Assembly: GCA_002292895.1 (NCBI GenBank)
Contig: DBCE01000040.1
Coordinates: forward strand, 5,823-20,379
Direction of reading: 5' to 3'
From: Phycisphaerales bacterium UBA966
GTDB lineage: Bacteria > Planctomycetota > Phycisphaerae > Phycisphaerales > SM1A02
Length of the DNA stretch: 14,557 nucleotides
In this document: piece by piece, positions 1-7,212 of the stretch
How positions within the stretch are numbered: position 1 is the first letter of the stretch
How the letters are laid out: the number at the start of each line of letters is the position of its first letter
The notes under the pieces: model-generated
What the model was told of the DNA's origin: nothing
What the model saw: the letters and a program-made list of their open reading frames with translations, nothing else
The model's database searches: none
Program-made: the position numbers and the translations under genes

Positions 1-2
1 CA

Positions 3-1502
3 CACTCTGAAATTGTGCAGTTCGCCGAAAGGGCTCGCATTGAGATTTCCTTCCGTACTGCAGACCCAACGCGCGACCGCGTCATGAGTGACGACGCTCG
101 CGTGCCTGATCGGTTGGTACTTACGGTGGGTGAGCACTGTCGCGCGTGGGCGGAATATGTATCGGTGCACCTCGGCCAGGCCTCTGAGGCAGATGGCTGG
201 TGCGCGGAGCGTGATGGCCGGCTTGCGGCGACAGCAACCGCACATGCCGCACTGAATGCGCAAGTGGCTGCGGCGATCGCCGCGACAGCAAACGATGACG
301 TGGCGCGCATACTTGAAGCGATTGATGCACAACATGTCAACTGTGGAGCTCCCTATGCACAGCGAATGGCCGAATGGGAACTTGCGGCTGTGCACATGCT
401 TGATGCGGGAATGGAGCGTGCGTGCGAGGAGATTTTGGCCGCCCGCTGGCTTCCAGATATTGAACATCGCGATGCGGTGCGTTCTGCACGACGCTGGAAA
501 ATTGATGGATACGGTCGATTTGCCATGCTTCTCGCGCGCCTCGGTGGCGTGGAGCCACAGGAGTTAACGCCACCAGATGTAGTAGAGGATGGGAGTGATA
601 AACGCTGGGATGACGGTGACGATGAACTCTGGGGTGCCAGTGACGAAGCGCTCGGCAATGATCCAGCCGGTGCGACGAGCGTGGCGGCTGCTCCATGTGA
701 AGCCTCATCACTTCAGAGCGGCGCGCGTGTCCTCTATGAACAAGTGCAGGCAGTGATCACTGCGACGGTGCGCGACCAGCAGATGCGCACCACCATGTTG
801 GAGCAACTTTGCCGTGCCTGTACGGACCACCGCGATGAACTGCGCGCAGTGGATGATGCGCGCGCTTGCGCCGTCGCGCGCGATGCACGGGTTCACTTGG
901 CGAATGCATTTCGCGATGGCACACGTGTTCCGGAGCCGCGTGCATACTCGCAACGATTTGCTCATGACACCGTGTCCATTGCAATCCATGGGTTAGCCAG
1001 TGATGACACCGTTGCTGTCATGCGTGCCGGATGGGACGTTTATGCACATGCGGCGATTGCAGCGCTGCAGAAGGCGCAACGCGCGGCGCGAGCGATGGAG
1101 CGCTCGGCAGATCATCATGGAGGCGGATCGATCGGCACCGAGGACGAATCAGCACGCGCCGCGACCGACCGCGAAATCGGCGTCGCTGCAAAGCGCGAAT
1201 TGGATCTTTTCCGGTCACTTATCGGCAATGCATATCACGCCGACATGCAAGTTTCGACCGATATGTCGCTGCCACATGCGACTGAGGTGAGTCGCGCCAT
1301 GGACTCGGCGATTGCTACGGCGGTGACTCGGGAGCGCCAGCGAGCCTCCATCATCGGGTCCATTCTCGGTACGGAGCTTGGGGCAGCGCGCGGTCAATCG
1401 GCCGACCGCCGAACTGTGGGGATAGCGGTCACACCCGCGGTCACCATGTTTACCGAATGGTGTTTGTCCGAACGGCGATCATCTCCGCGACCGGCTCATT
1501 GA
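3..1502 (+). CDS. Hypothetical helical protein, 5' partial at left edge
   Basis: I do not recognise this protein. The frame is open from the left edge to a TGA at 1500-1502. The first possible starts are GTG at 15 and ATG at 84, and neither has a visible ribosome binding site, so this is more likely the C-terminal part of a longer protein. The visible product is rich in Ala, Arg, Asp and Glu and looks almost wholly alpha-helical. It has no signal peptide or membrane segment. A strongly acidic, low-complexity linker encoded at about 580-660 (residues about 190-215 counted from the GTG) separates two helical halves. The second half is rich in Arg and Ala with long amphipathic stretches. Scattered Cys residues form no CxxC pair. 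It is followed by a hairpin at 1515-1561. Coding status is supported by length (about 500 codons) and by the lack of a better frame; function is unknown. Confidence 0.7.
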   Translation, partial: HSEIVQFAERARIEISFRTADPTRDRVMSDDARVPDRLVLTVGEHCRAWAEYVSVHLGQASEADGWCAERDGRLAATATAHAALNAQVAAAIAATANDDVARILEAIDAQHVNCGAPYAQRMAEWELAAVHMLDAGMERACEEILAARWLPDIEHRDAVRSARRWKIDGYGRFAMLLARLGGVEPQELTPPDVVEDGSDKRWDDGDDELWGASDEALGNDPAGATSVAAAPCEASSLQSGARVLYEQVQAVITATVRDQQMRTTMLEQLCRACTDHRDELRAVDDARACAVARDARVHLANAFRDGTRVPEPRAYSQRFAHDTVSIAIHGLASDDTVAVMRAGWDVYAHAAIAALQKAQRAARAMERSADHHGGGSIGTEDESARAATDREIGVAAKRELDLFRSLIGNAYHADMQVSTDMSLPHATEVSRAMDSAIATAVTRERQRASIIGSILGTELGAARGQSADRRTVGIAVTPAVTMFTEWCLSERRSSPRPAH

Positions 1503-1514
1503 ACAACCCAAAAC

Positions 1515-1561
1515 GGCAATGGCCGGACGGCGCGAATCCGCAGCCGTCCGGCTTTGTTGCC
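1515..1561 (+). terminator. Hairpin terminator candidate after the first gene
   Basis: A perfect 10-base-pair G+C-rich stem pairs 1522-1531 (gccggacggc) with 1543-1552 (gccgtccggc) around an 11-base loop. An outer 5-base-pair helix (ggcaa 1515-1519 with ttgcc 1557-1561) can close it across a small internal loop. The right arm is followed by only a short T-rich stretch (tttgtt), so the U-tract is weak. It starts 12 bases after the stop codon at 1502, which fits termination of the plus-strand gene. Read from the other strand, the stem is followed by a later gttttg, so it might also stop transcripts from the convergent gene. Confidence 0.6.
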
Positions 1562-1821
1562 TACCCGCCGCCATTTTCGGTCGGCGGGTCCAAAGCGATC
1601 TCCGCAAAGCACGGAGCCCTCCCTGAGTCCCGACCCGAAGGCCGCCGGACTCACGAGGACAATCGAATGCAACACCGACGGCTGCAAGTGATTTCACAGA
1701 AATGATTGGAATGATAAGACCGAGAATCAGCTGGTCCGGCGCGCCCAGATCCGTGTGTGCGTGCCCGTCCGGCTGTGCGGGCAGCGCAACTCCGGGACAG
1801 ACTTATGCAAACAACACGGGC
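1562..1821. other. Intergenic region with several inverted repeats
   Basis: No convincing gene is seen here. The stretch lies between two convergent genes and holds further hairpins after the terminator. The first pairs 1563-1570 (acccgccg) with 1582-1589 (cggcgggt). The second pairs 1600-1604 (ctccg) with 1612-1616 (cggag). The third pairs 1624-1630 (tgagtcc) with 1647-1653 (ggactca). The fourth pairs 1762-1767 (tgcccg) with 1778-1783 (cgggca). A small palindrome, gtga-tt-tcac, lies at 1688-1697. The motif cgtccggct of the terminator's right arm recurs at 1766-1774. Open frames crossing the region are short and Arg/Pro-rich and look like noise. It may be termination and processing sequence or a structured RNA; I cannot match it to a known RNA family. 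Confidence 0.4.
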
Positions 1822-2931
1822 TTAAGAAACGGCGCGAAGCAGCGTGACTCGACCGATCGGAACCCATTCCGCCACCAAGATGTCGCCATTGGCGAGCCAA
1901 ATGGCGTCATGCGGGTGCACAAATTTGCCAGGAATGAACTGATCGCGCGAAGCGCCACGGAGTGAGCTTGGGTTGCCATCGCAGAGCTGGACGATCGGCG
2001 CATTCTTGGAGTCCAAGATCGTGACCACGCTGTCCAGGTCAGGAACCAACATGCGGTCGCCACGAACCTTCATATCGCAGGGCTGGCGCATTCCGTTGGT
2101 CACAAATCCCAAGTGCGCGCCGTCCAACGATAGGTACTGAATACGTCGATTTCCACGGTCGGCCACCACCAACGCGGGCTCGCGTGTGAAATTGGTGCCG
2201 CGCAAGTCAACATAGATGCCGTGCGGACAGGCCACCTGGCCGGGGTCCTGACCAGGACGCGCAATGATCTTTTTCCACTTGCCATCCTTGGAGAACGCGT
2301 GGACGAAACTGCCTCCGTAGCCGTCGCCAACAAACACGGTTCCATCCGGACCGAACGCGGCATTGGTTGGACACCACTTGTCAGCGGATGCATACACGCC
2401 ACTTTCCATGGGGCAGCCGGCTTCCCACAGCACTGTGCCGTTCAAGTCCGTCTTCACCACCATGCGCCGGCCGGTATCGCAGTGGTACAGGAACTCCGCG
2501 CCGTCTTCTGCATGCAGGTCAAGGCCATGCGCGCCGCCCGCGAATTCCTTGCCAAAGCTCCGGATGAACTTGCCATCCGAGGAATACACGTACACCGCGT
2601 CCTTCAGCGTGCTTGATGGATGCACCGTGTGCGCCACGTAAATATTTCCTTTGGCATCCTGTGCAACGCCATGCGTGTCGCCGAACGCTGCGCCACCGGG
2701 GGGCGGCACCAGCCAATCGTGGTGCACTTCAAAGCGCGCGGAGCCAGTGCCAACCACCATCGCACCGGGTGTTGCTGCTGGAGCAACTGGCGGTGTGACG
2801 GGAGCAGTGCCCGGAGCAGCGCTACCACCAACCTGCGAACTCCCGAATGAACGGGCCGCGATAGACGCCGCGAAGCCAGCGGCGCCAAGTGCAGCAGCAG
2901 TCGTCAGAAACGATCGTCGCGTGTTGTCCAT
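1822..2931 (-). CDS. Tat-exported NHL-repeat beta-propeller protein
   Basis: This is a 369-residue secreted protein. Residues 4-9 (TRRSFL) form a twin-arginine motif followed by an Ala-rich hydrophobic stretch to about residue 27, a typical Tat signal. A Pro/Ala/Gly-rich linker (about 32-58) leads into a domain with NHL-type blades: phrases such as DTHGVAQDAKGNIYVA (85-100) and GPDGTVFVGDGYG (194-206) repeat through the domain. Regularly placed His residues (H87, H135, H237, H339, H341) recall six-bladed NHL propellers including peptidyl-alpha-hydroxyglycine alpha-amidating lyase, where three such His hold a metal; the actual activity is not proven. The ATG gives the complete Tat signal, so the start is secure although no strong ribosome binding site is visible. 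It lies 80 bases downstream of the cytochrome gene on the same strand, suggesting a shared extracytoplasmic role. Confidence 0.85.
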   Translation of the reverse strand: MDNTRRSFLTTAAALGAAGFAASIAARSFGSSQVGGSAAPGTAPVTPPVAPAATPGAMVVGTGSARFEVHHDWLVPPPGGAAFGDTHGVAQDAKGNIYVAHTVHPSSTLKDAVYVYSSDGKFIRSFGKEFAGGAHGLDLHAEDGAEFLYHCDTGRRMVVKTDLNGTVLWEAGCPMESGVYASADKWCPTNAAFGPDGTVFVGDGYGGSFVHAFSKDGKWKKIIARPGQDPGQVACPHGIYVDLRGTNFTREPALVVADRGNRRIQYLSLDGAHLGFVTNGMRQPCDMKVRGDRMLVPDLDSVVTILDSKNAPIVQLCDGNPSSLRGASRDQFIPGKFVHPHDAIWLANGDILVAEWVPIGRVTLLRAVS

Positions 2932-3011
2932 AGGTTCATAAATTACCTACGAACGCGCCCATGGTTGCGAACGAAACCTTCCACTGATGAACATTCGCGC
3001 TTAAATCGCCG

Positions 3012-4538
3012 TTACGGCCCAACTGGCGGACCTTCTGTGCCCGACGTTCCCGGCAATGCGGACCCAACCACGATGTCAACGCCCGGGTGAGTGGCGCGGA
3101 ATCGATCAATTCCCTGCGCGGTGACTTGCGTGTTGAACACGTACACACGCTGCAGGCGCGGCAACTTACCGAGCACCGTAAACACTGCATCGGTGGCGCC
3201 GGAACTCACCAGGTTGACCGTTTCAACCTCCAACGTGCGTGACAACAGCACGGTGATTCCAACGTCCGACAGCGCGGTGTTGTCCACGCGTACCGATCGA
3301 ACAAACGGCATGGATGGCATCTGCATCATGCCTGCGTCTGAAACGGAGGCGCGCGCAAAGGAGAGCTCTTCAATCTGCGCAGCAATGGGAATGAGCGCGG
3401 AGATGTCAGCATCGCCAACACCCTTTCCACCCGGAATACTCACTGACAAGGTCGATGCTCCAACCGACACGGGAACCGCGTTGATTCCCTTTCCGCGCAG
3501 CGCCGCCGCCTCGGCGACCTGCGCATCGGAGAGCGCTGGCAAGCCAGCGGAACGGCTCTTGGGCGCGTTGGTTGGGCCACTGCGATCGGCTCGGGAATCA
3601 GGCACCGATGCACCACGGACTCCGCTCGATTCAATTGCCGCAGCGGCGGCGCTGGTGGCTGGCATCACTGCTCCGGCGGCAATCCATGTTCGAAGAAACT
3701 CCAGTTCGGTTGCTTTCAACCGATCGCCCTTTGGGGGCATGGCCTCGTCATCTTCTGCCGGCAAGAGGCAGCGCTCAATCATCAGGCTGTGCGCGGGGTC
3801 ACCGGGCTGCACAATCCAGATTCCGTCCGAATCACGCGAAACCAGCGACGATCGCACATCCATCGAGAGACCGCCTTTGTGCTTCCCGTTGCCATGGCAC
3901 TCGTAGCAACGATCTTGGAGAATTGGCAAAACGTTCGAGGTGTAGAACGCCATTTTGTCGGCATCGGAATCGCCGTTGCCGGTGGCGTTCGCCGCCGTGG
4001 CGCCGCGTCCCGTCGCGTCATCACCATCGGCACCGCCGGCGCTCGGCGAGCCGCCGTTCCATGCTTCCAAGATTGGCTCCAGCACGTAATTCTCGCCCCA
4101 CACCATGTCGCCACCAAGGTGTCCAACCCAACCAACCAGCAACCCGGCTGCCAGCAGTACACCGCGAACGATCGGAGTGATCTGCGCCGCATTCACTGTA
4201 TCGCGAGCCGCACGAATGGCCATCCACGCGACAGCAATTAGAACGCCCGCGCAGGCAATACCCAACCAACGGTGCCAAAAGAGCGAACTGGTATCCGTTT
4301 CACCCTCGGCAAAGAACCAGCCAGTGCCACTGGCCAGCACAGCACCAAGTGCAGCAAGGCCCAACGCTATCGGCGTGAAAGCGGACAAGCTCGGCCGCCG
4401 CTGAATGAGGCGCGCTCCCTCCACCACCAAGGCCGCAAACACCAACCCGAGCGGCAGGTGAACCATGATTGGGTGCAGCCGGCCAAAGGACTCAAGGACG
4501 GGCGAGACGGCGTCAGCAATGACAATCGCAGAATGCAT
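3012..4538 (-). CDS. DUF2231-like membrane protein with planctomycete cytochrome c and LRR domains
   Basis: A 508-residue membrane-anchored c-type cytochrome. About four membrane helices lie at residues 22-44, 54-75, 90-109 and 120-142; the phrase LHPIMVHLPLGL (21-32) is typical of DUF2231-like modules. A Gly/Ala/Asp linker (160-195) leads to a planctomycete-type cytochrome c domain with heme motif CYECH at 211-215 and a conserved MPP at 267-269, which may supply the axial Met. After a second low-complexity linker (295-335), residues about 336-490 carry leucine-rich-repeat-like phrases. The ATG at 4538 was preferred to a longer open frame reaching 4802, because the extra 88 residues are Arg/Trp-rich antisense of dinB and precede the natural helix. 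A likely role is electron transfer or heme-linked oxidation outside the cytoplasmic membrane; the substrate is unknown. Downstream on the same strand is the Tat-exported propeller protein. Confidence 0.85.
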   Translation of the reverse strand: MHSAIVIADAVSPVLESFGRLHPIMVHLPLGLVFAALVVEGARLIQRRPSLSAFTPIALGLAALGAVLASGTGWFFAEGETDTSSLFWHRWLGIACAGVLIAVAWMAIRAARDTVNAAQITPIVRGVLLAAGLLVGWVGHLGGDMVWGENYVLEPILEAWNGGSPSAGGADGDDATGRGATAANATGNGDSDADKMAFYTSNVLPILQDRCYECHGNGKHKGGLSMDVRSSLVSRDSDGIWIVQPGDPAHSLMIERCLLPAEDDEAMPPKGDRLKATELEFLRTWIAAGAVMPATSAAAAAIESSGVRGASVPDSRADRSGPTNAPKSRSAGLPALSDAQVAEAAALRGKGINAVPVSVGASTLSVSIPGGKGVGDADISALIPIAAQIEELSFARASVSDAGMMQMPSMPFVRSVRVDNTALSDVGITVLLSRTLEVETVNLVSSGATDAVFTVLGKLPRLQRVYVFNTQVTAQGIDRFRATHPGVDIVVGSALPGTSGTEGPPVGP

Positions 4539-4576
4539 ATTCCAAGCGTACCCCGATGGAAGTACGGTGTTGCACG
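4539..4576. promoter_or_regulatory. 38-base divergent spacer with a GTAC inverted repeat
   Basis: The gap between the divergent starts of the cytochrome gene and dinB is only 38 bases, so promoters must overlap coding sequence or each other. It contains a perfect inverted repeat: cgtac at 4547-4551 and gtacg at 4562-4566, separated by 10 bases. Because GTAC is self-complementary this is also a direct repeat, with 15 bases from one half-site to the next. DinB genes are often SOS-controlled, so this could be an operator, but it does not match the LexA boxes I know. No convincing -35/-10 pair is seen. Five-base arms can occur by chance. Confidence 0.3.
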
Positions 4577-5752
4577 ATGGCTCCACAGCCCACGATTCTT
4601 CACGCCGATCTTGATGCGTTTTTTGCATCGGTTGAGCAACTTGACCACCCAGAAATGCGTGGCAAGCCAGTCCTGGTAGGCGGTCGCTCCGGGCGAAGCG
4701 TGGTTGCCACCGCCAGTTACGAGGCGCGCCGCTTTGGATGCCGCAGCGCCATGCCCATGATGCGTGCCTTGGCGCTGTGCCCGCACGCGGTGGTTGCCAC
4801 ACCTCGTTTCGATCGATACTCCGAACTGAGTGACCGATTCATGGAAATTCTGGGGCGCTACTCCCCGCTGCTTGAAGCATTGAGTGTTGACGAAGCGTTT
4901 CTTGATGTGACGGGCAGCCGACTCCTGCACGGTGATGGCGTGACCATTGCTCGCGCGATCCGCGCCGCAACGCGCGCAGAACTTGGTCTCACCGTCAGTG
5001 TTGGCGTTGGCCCAAACAAGTTTGTTGCCAAACTCGCCAGCGACATGAATAAGCCGGATGGGATCACCGAAGCACCACTGCTTAACTCCACACTCTTAGC
5101 CACTTGGCTGGCACCGATCGGCATTGAACGCATGTGGGGCATCGGACCAAAGTCACTGCCACGGTTCCACGGCGCCAACGTCTTCACCTTTGGTGATCTC
5201 CAGCGAATGCCTGAGCATGAGGTGCTGACACGCCTTGGTAGCCATGCCCTAGAAACGCAATTGCGTGCGCGCGGAATTGACAACCGTGCTGTGGAGACCG
5301 AGCATGATCGCAAGGGAATTGGTCACGAAACCACCTTTGCGGAGGACGTTCTGGATCCGGAATGCATACTGGAAACCCTGCAATATCTAGTGGAAAGCGC
5401 CGCTCGCCGCCTCCGCAACGGCGCCGGCACTACACGCCGGATCACCATCAAAATTCGCTTTGGTGACTTTGAGACCATCACCCGAAGTACCACCCTCGAT
5501 GCTGATACCGATCGCACTCTCGTGATTCTGGCTGCAGCCAAAGATCTATTCACCCGATGGGCTGCACGCGAGTTCGTCGCCGTGCGATTGATTGGCGTCC
5601 GGTTGGAATGCACCGCCCCTGGCGATGAAACATCCGCATCACTCTTTACGGATCCGAATGCGGAACGCGATCGCACCGTCGACCGCGTGGCCGATGCCAT
5701 TGAGCGCAAGTTTGGCAAGGGCATGATCGGACGCGGACGACCGCCCAAGTAA
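4577..5752 (+). CDS. dinB: DNA polymerase IV (Y-family translesion polymerase)
   Basis: A 391-residue Y-family DNA polymerase that copies past DNA lesions without proofreading. The catalytic palm residues are visible: D11 in HADLDAFFASVE and the pair D105-E106 in LSVDEAFLDVTG. The signature SVGVGPNKFVAKLASDMNKP occupies 141-160. The helix-hairpin-helix segment with MWGIG (186-190) follows, then the little-finger domain (about 246-350). ASLF at 353-356 resembles the end of a sliding-clamp-binding peptide (QxxLF type), followed by the usual basic C-terminus. The ATG at 4577 was chosen because the protein then begins as family members do. An in-frame ATG at 4556 would add seven residues (MEVRCCT); GGAAG at 4558-4562 lies rather far from 4577. 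It is divergent from the cytochrome gene and ends 7 bases before the convergent sthA stop. Length is normal for the family. Confidence 0.95.
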   Translation: MAPQPTILHADLDAFFASVEQLDHPEMRGKPVLVGGRSGRSVVATASYEARRFGCRSAMPMMRALALCPHAVVATPRFDRYSELSDRFMEILGRYSPLLEALSVDEAFLDVTGSRLLHGDGVTIARAIRAATRAELGLTVSVGVGPNKFVAKLASDMNKPDGITEAPLLNSTLLATWLAPIGIERMWGIGPKSLPRFHGANVFTFGDLQRMPEHEVLTRLGSHALETQLRARGIDNRAVETEHDRKGIGHETTFAEDVLDPECILETLQYLVESAARRLRNGAGTTRRITIKIRFGDFETITRSTTLDADTDRTLVILAAAKDLFTRWAAREFVAVRLIGVRLECTAPGDETSASLFTDPNAERDRTVDRVADAIERKFGKGMIGRGRPPK

Positions 5753-5759
5753 CACGTTC

Positions 5760-7184
5760 TCACTCACCGGCGCTGGCACGCATATTGTTGTACGCATTCA
5801 ATGCGGCCACCCGGTAGCACTCGGCGTAGGTTGGATAGTTGAAGACATTGGATAAGAAGAAGTCGAGCCCGCCATTGAGGCGAATGACTGCTTGTCCAAT
5901 GTGCACCAACTCGGTTGCATTGGCTCCAAGAATGTGCACGCCCAGCAATACGCGTGTTTCGCGATGGAAGATCAATTTAAGAAATCCATCAGCGTTCTGA
6001 TCAATCTTTCCACGCGCAATTTCACTGTATCGGGCCACACCAATTTCGTATGGAACCTTGTCGGCGCTCAATTTCTGCTCCGTGGCGCCCGCACTGCTCA
6101 GCTCCGGAATGGCGTAAATGCCAACGGGATAACTGTCGCCCATCGGACTCACTGGCGCGCCAAACATGGCCAGCGCAGCAATGCGGCCCTGGGCAGCACT
6201 GGTAGCGGAAAGTGATGGGAAACCAATCAAGTCGCCAGCAGCAAAGACGGATGGCGTGCTGGTTCGGTAGTACTCGTCCACTTTGATTCGACCGCGCTCA
6301 TCGGCCACCAGGCCGGCGCACTCCAGGTGCACTCCTTCAACACACCCCTGCCGTCCACCAGAGATGATGGCAGCATCGGCAGTCACGCGCTTACCGCTTT
6401 CCAATTCCACTTGCACCCGGCGCGTTGGTTCCTCAATCAGCTTGATCGAGGTGACATTCTCGTTACACCGGAAGACCATGTCATGGGTGCGCATCTCATG
6501 CATGAGTTCATCCACGGTTTCATGGTCCATGAATGAAATTGGCCGGGAGGCGCGCTCAACAAGCGTGACTTTTGTACCGAGCGATGCAAAGAATGATGCG
6601 TATTCCACGCCAATCACGCCGCCGCCAACAACCACCAAACTGCGGGGAATCTCCCGCAATTTTCCAACGGTATCACTGGTAAGAATGATTGGCGACTCTT
6701 CGCTTGACTGATCGGGACATCCCGGAGGAATCACCGGTCGAGTGCCAGCAGCAATCAACGTAAACGCGGTAGTGATGGTGCGATCGCCATCAGCGCTATC
6801 GACCATGATGGTGTTGGCATCAACAAACGACGCGAAACCCCAGAAGATCTTGACGCCGTTACGCACCAACATGGAGCGAATGAGTTGCTGCTCATCCTGA
6901 ATAACGGAAGAAACACGGTCAAGCAACTGCGGCATGGTCATCTGGACGTGATCAACACCGATCGCTTCCAATGAGCGCTGCACAGTTCCCCGCTTGAGAC
7001 TGATGACCGCTTCGCGAAATGTCTTGGAAGGCAGTGTGCCCAGGTGCACTGAAACCCCTCCCACGCCGCGCTTGCGCTCCACCATGGCCACGCGCTTGCC
7101 CAATTTGCAAGCCTGAATTGCCGCACTCTGGCCAGCAGGTCCGCTGCCAATCACCACTAGGTCATATTCGTAGATGGCATCCAT
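5760..7184 (-). CDS. sthA: Soluble pyridine nucleotide transhydrogenase (Si-specific), flavoprotein
   Basis: A 474-residue cytoplasmic FAD flavoprotein that exchanges reducing equivalents between NADPH and NADH. An N-terminal FAD Rossmann motif GSGPAG is at 13-18, a second nucleotide-binding motif GGGVIG at 187-192, the FAD-binding FAAGD at 314-318, and the C-terminal NYPTYAECYRVAALNAYN region at 449-466. Disulfide oxidoreductases of this fold carry CxxxxC before PSK; here the positions are S45 and T50, so no redox disulfide can form. At the C-terminus Y replaces the His of the dihydrolipoamide dehydrogenase HPT motif. Both features match the SthA branch rather than dihydrolipoamide dehydrogenase or mercuric reductase. 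It is the last gene of a minus-strand run, 28 bases after the HEPN-like gene. Its ribosome binding site is unclear: a GGAGG is present but about 18 bases from the ATG. Confidence 0.9.
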   Translation of the reverse strand: MDAIYEYDLVVIGSGPAGQSAAIQACKLGKRVAMVERKRGVGGVSVHLGTLPSKTFREAVISLKRGTVQRSLEAIGVDHVQMTMPQLLDRVSSVIQDEQQLIRSMLVRNGVKIFWGFASFVDANTIMVDSADGDRTITTAFTLIAAGTRPVIPPGCPDQSSEESPIILTSDTVGKLREIPRSLVVVGGGVIGVEYASFFASLGTKVTLVERASRPISFMDHETVDELMHEMRTHDMVFRCNENVTSIKLIEEPTRRVQVELESGKRVTADAAIISGGRQGCVEGVHLECAGLVADERGRIKVDEYYRTSTPSVFAAGDLIGFPSLSATSAAQGRIAALAMFGAPVSPMGDSYPVGIYAIPELSSAGATEQKLSADKVPYEIGVARYSEIARGKIDQNADGFLKLIFHRETRVLLGVHILGANATELVHIGQAVIRLNGGLDFFLSNVFNYPTYAECYRVAALNAYNNMRASAGE

Positions 7185-7212
7185 GGACTGTGCAGCCTAG
7201 CTCCTCCGGTCA

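Noticed and set aside
1457..1705. 82-codon open frame across the terminator region
   Set aside because: It overlaps the end of the first gene and runs through the hairpins; no ribosome binding site or protein-like pattern.
1562..1821. tRNA, tmRNA, RNase P RNA or SRP RNA in the hairpin-rich intergenic region
   Set aside because: None of the conserved signature sequences of these RNAs could be found on either strand.
3091..3906. 271-codon plus-strand open frame
   Set aside because: It is antisense to the cytochrome/LRR gene; its composition (Ser, Arg, Thr, Pro) is that of a high-G+C shadow frame.
4539..4802. 88-residue N-terminal extension of the cytochrome gene (start at 4802)
   Set aside because: It is antisense to conserved dinB coding sequence, is rich in Trp and Arg without family features, and the natural membrane protein begins at the ATG at 4538.
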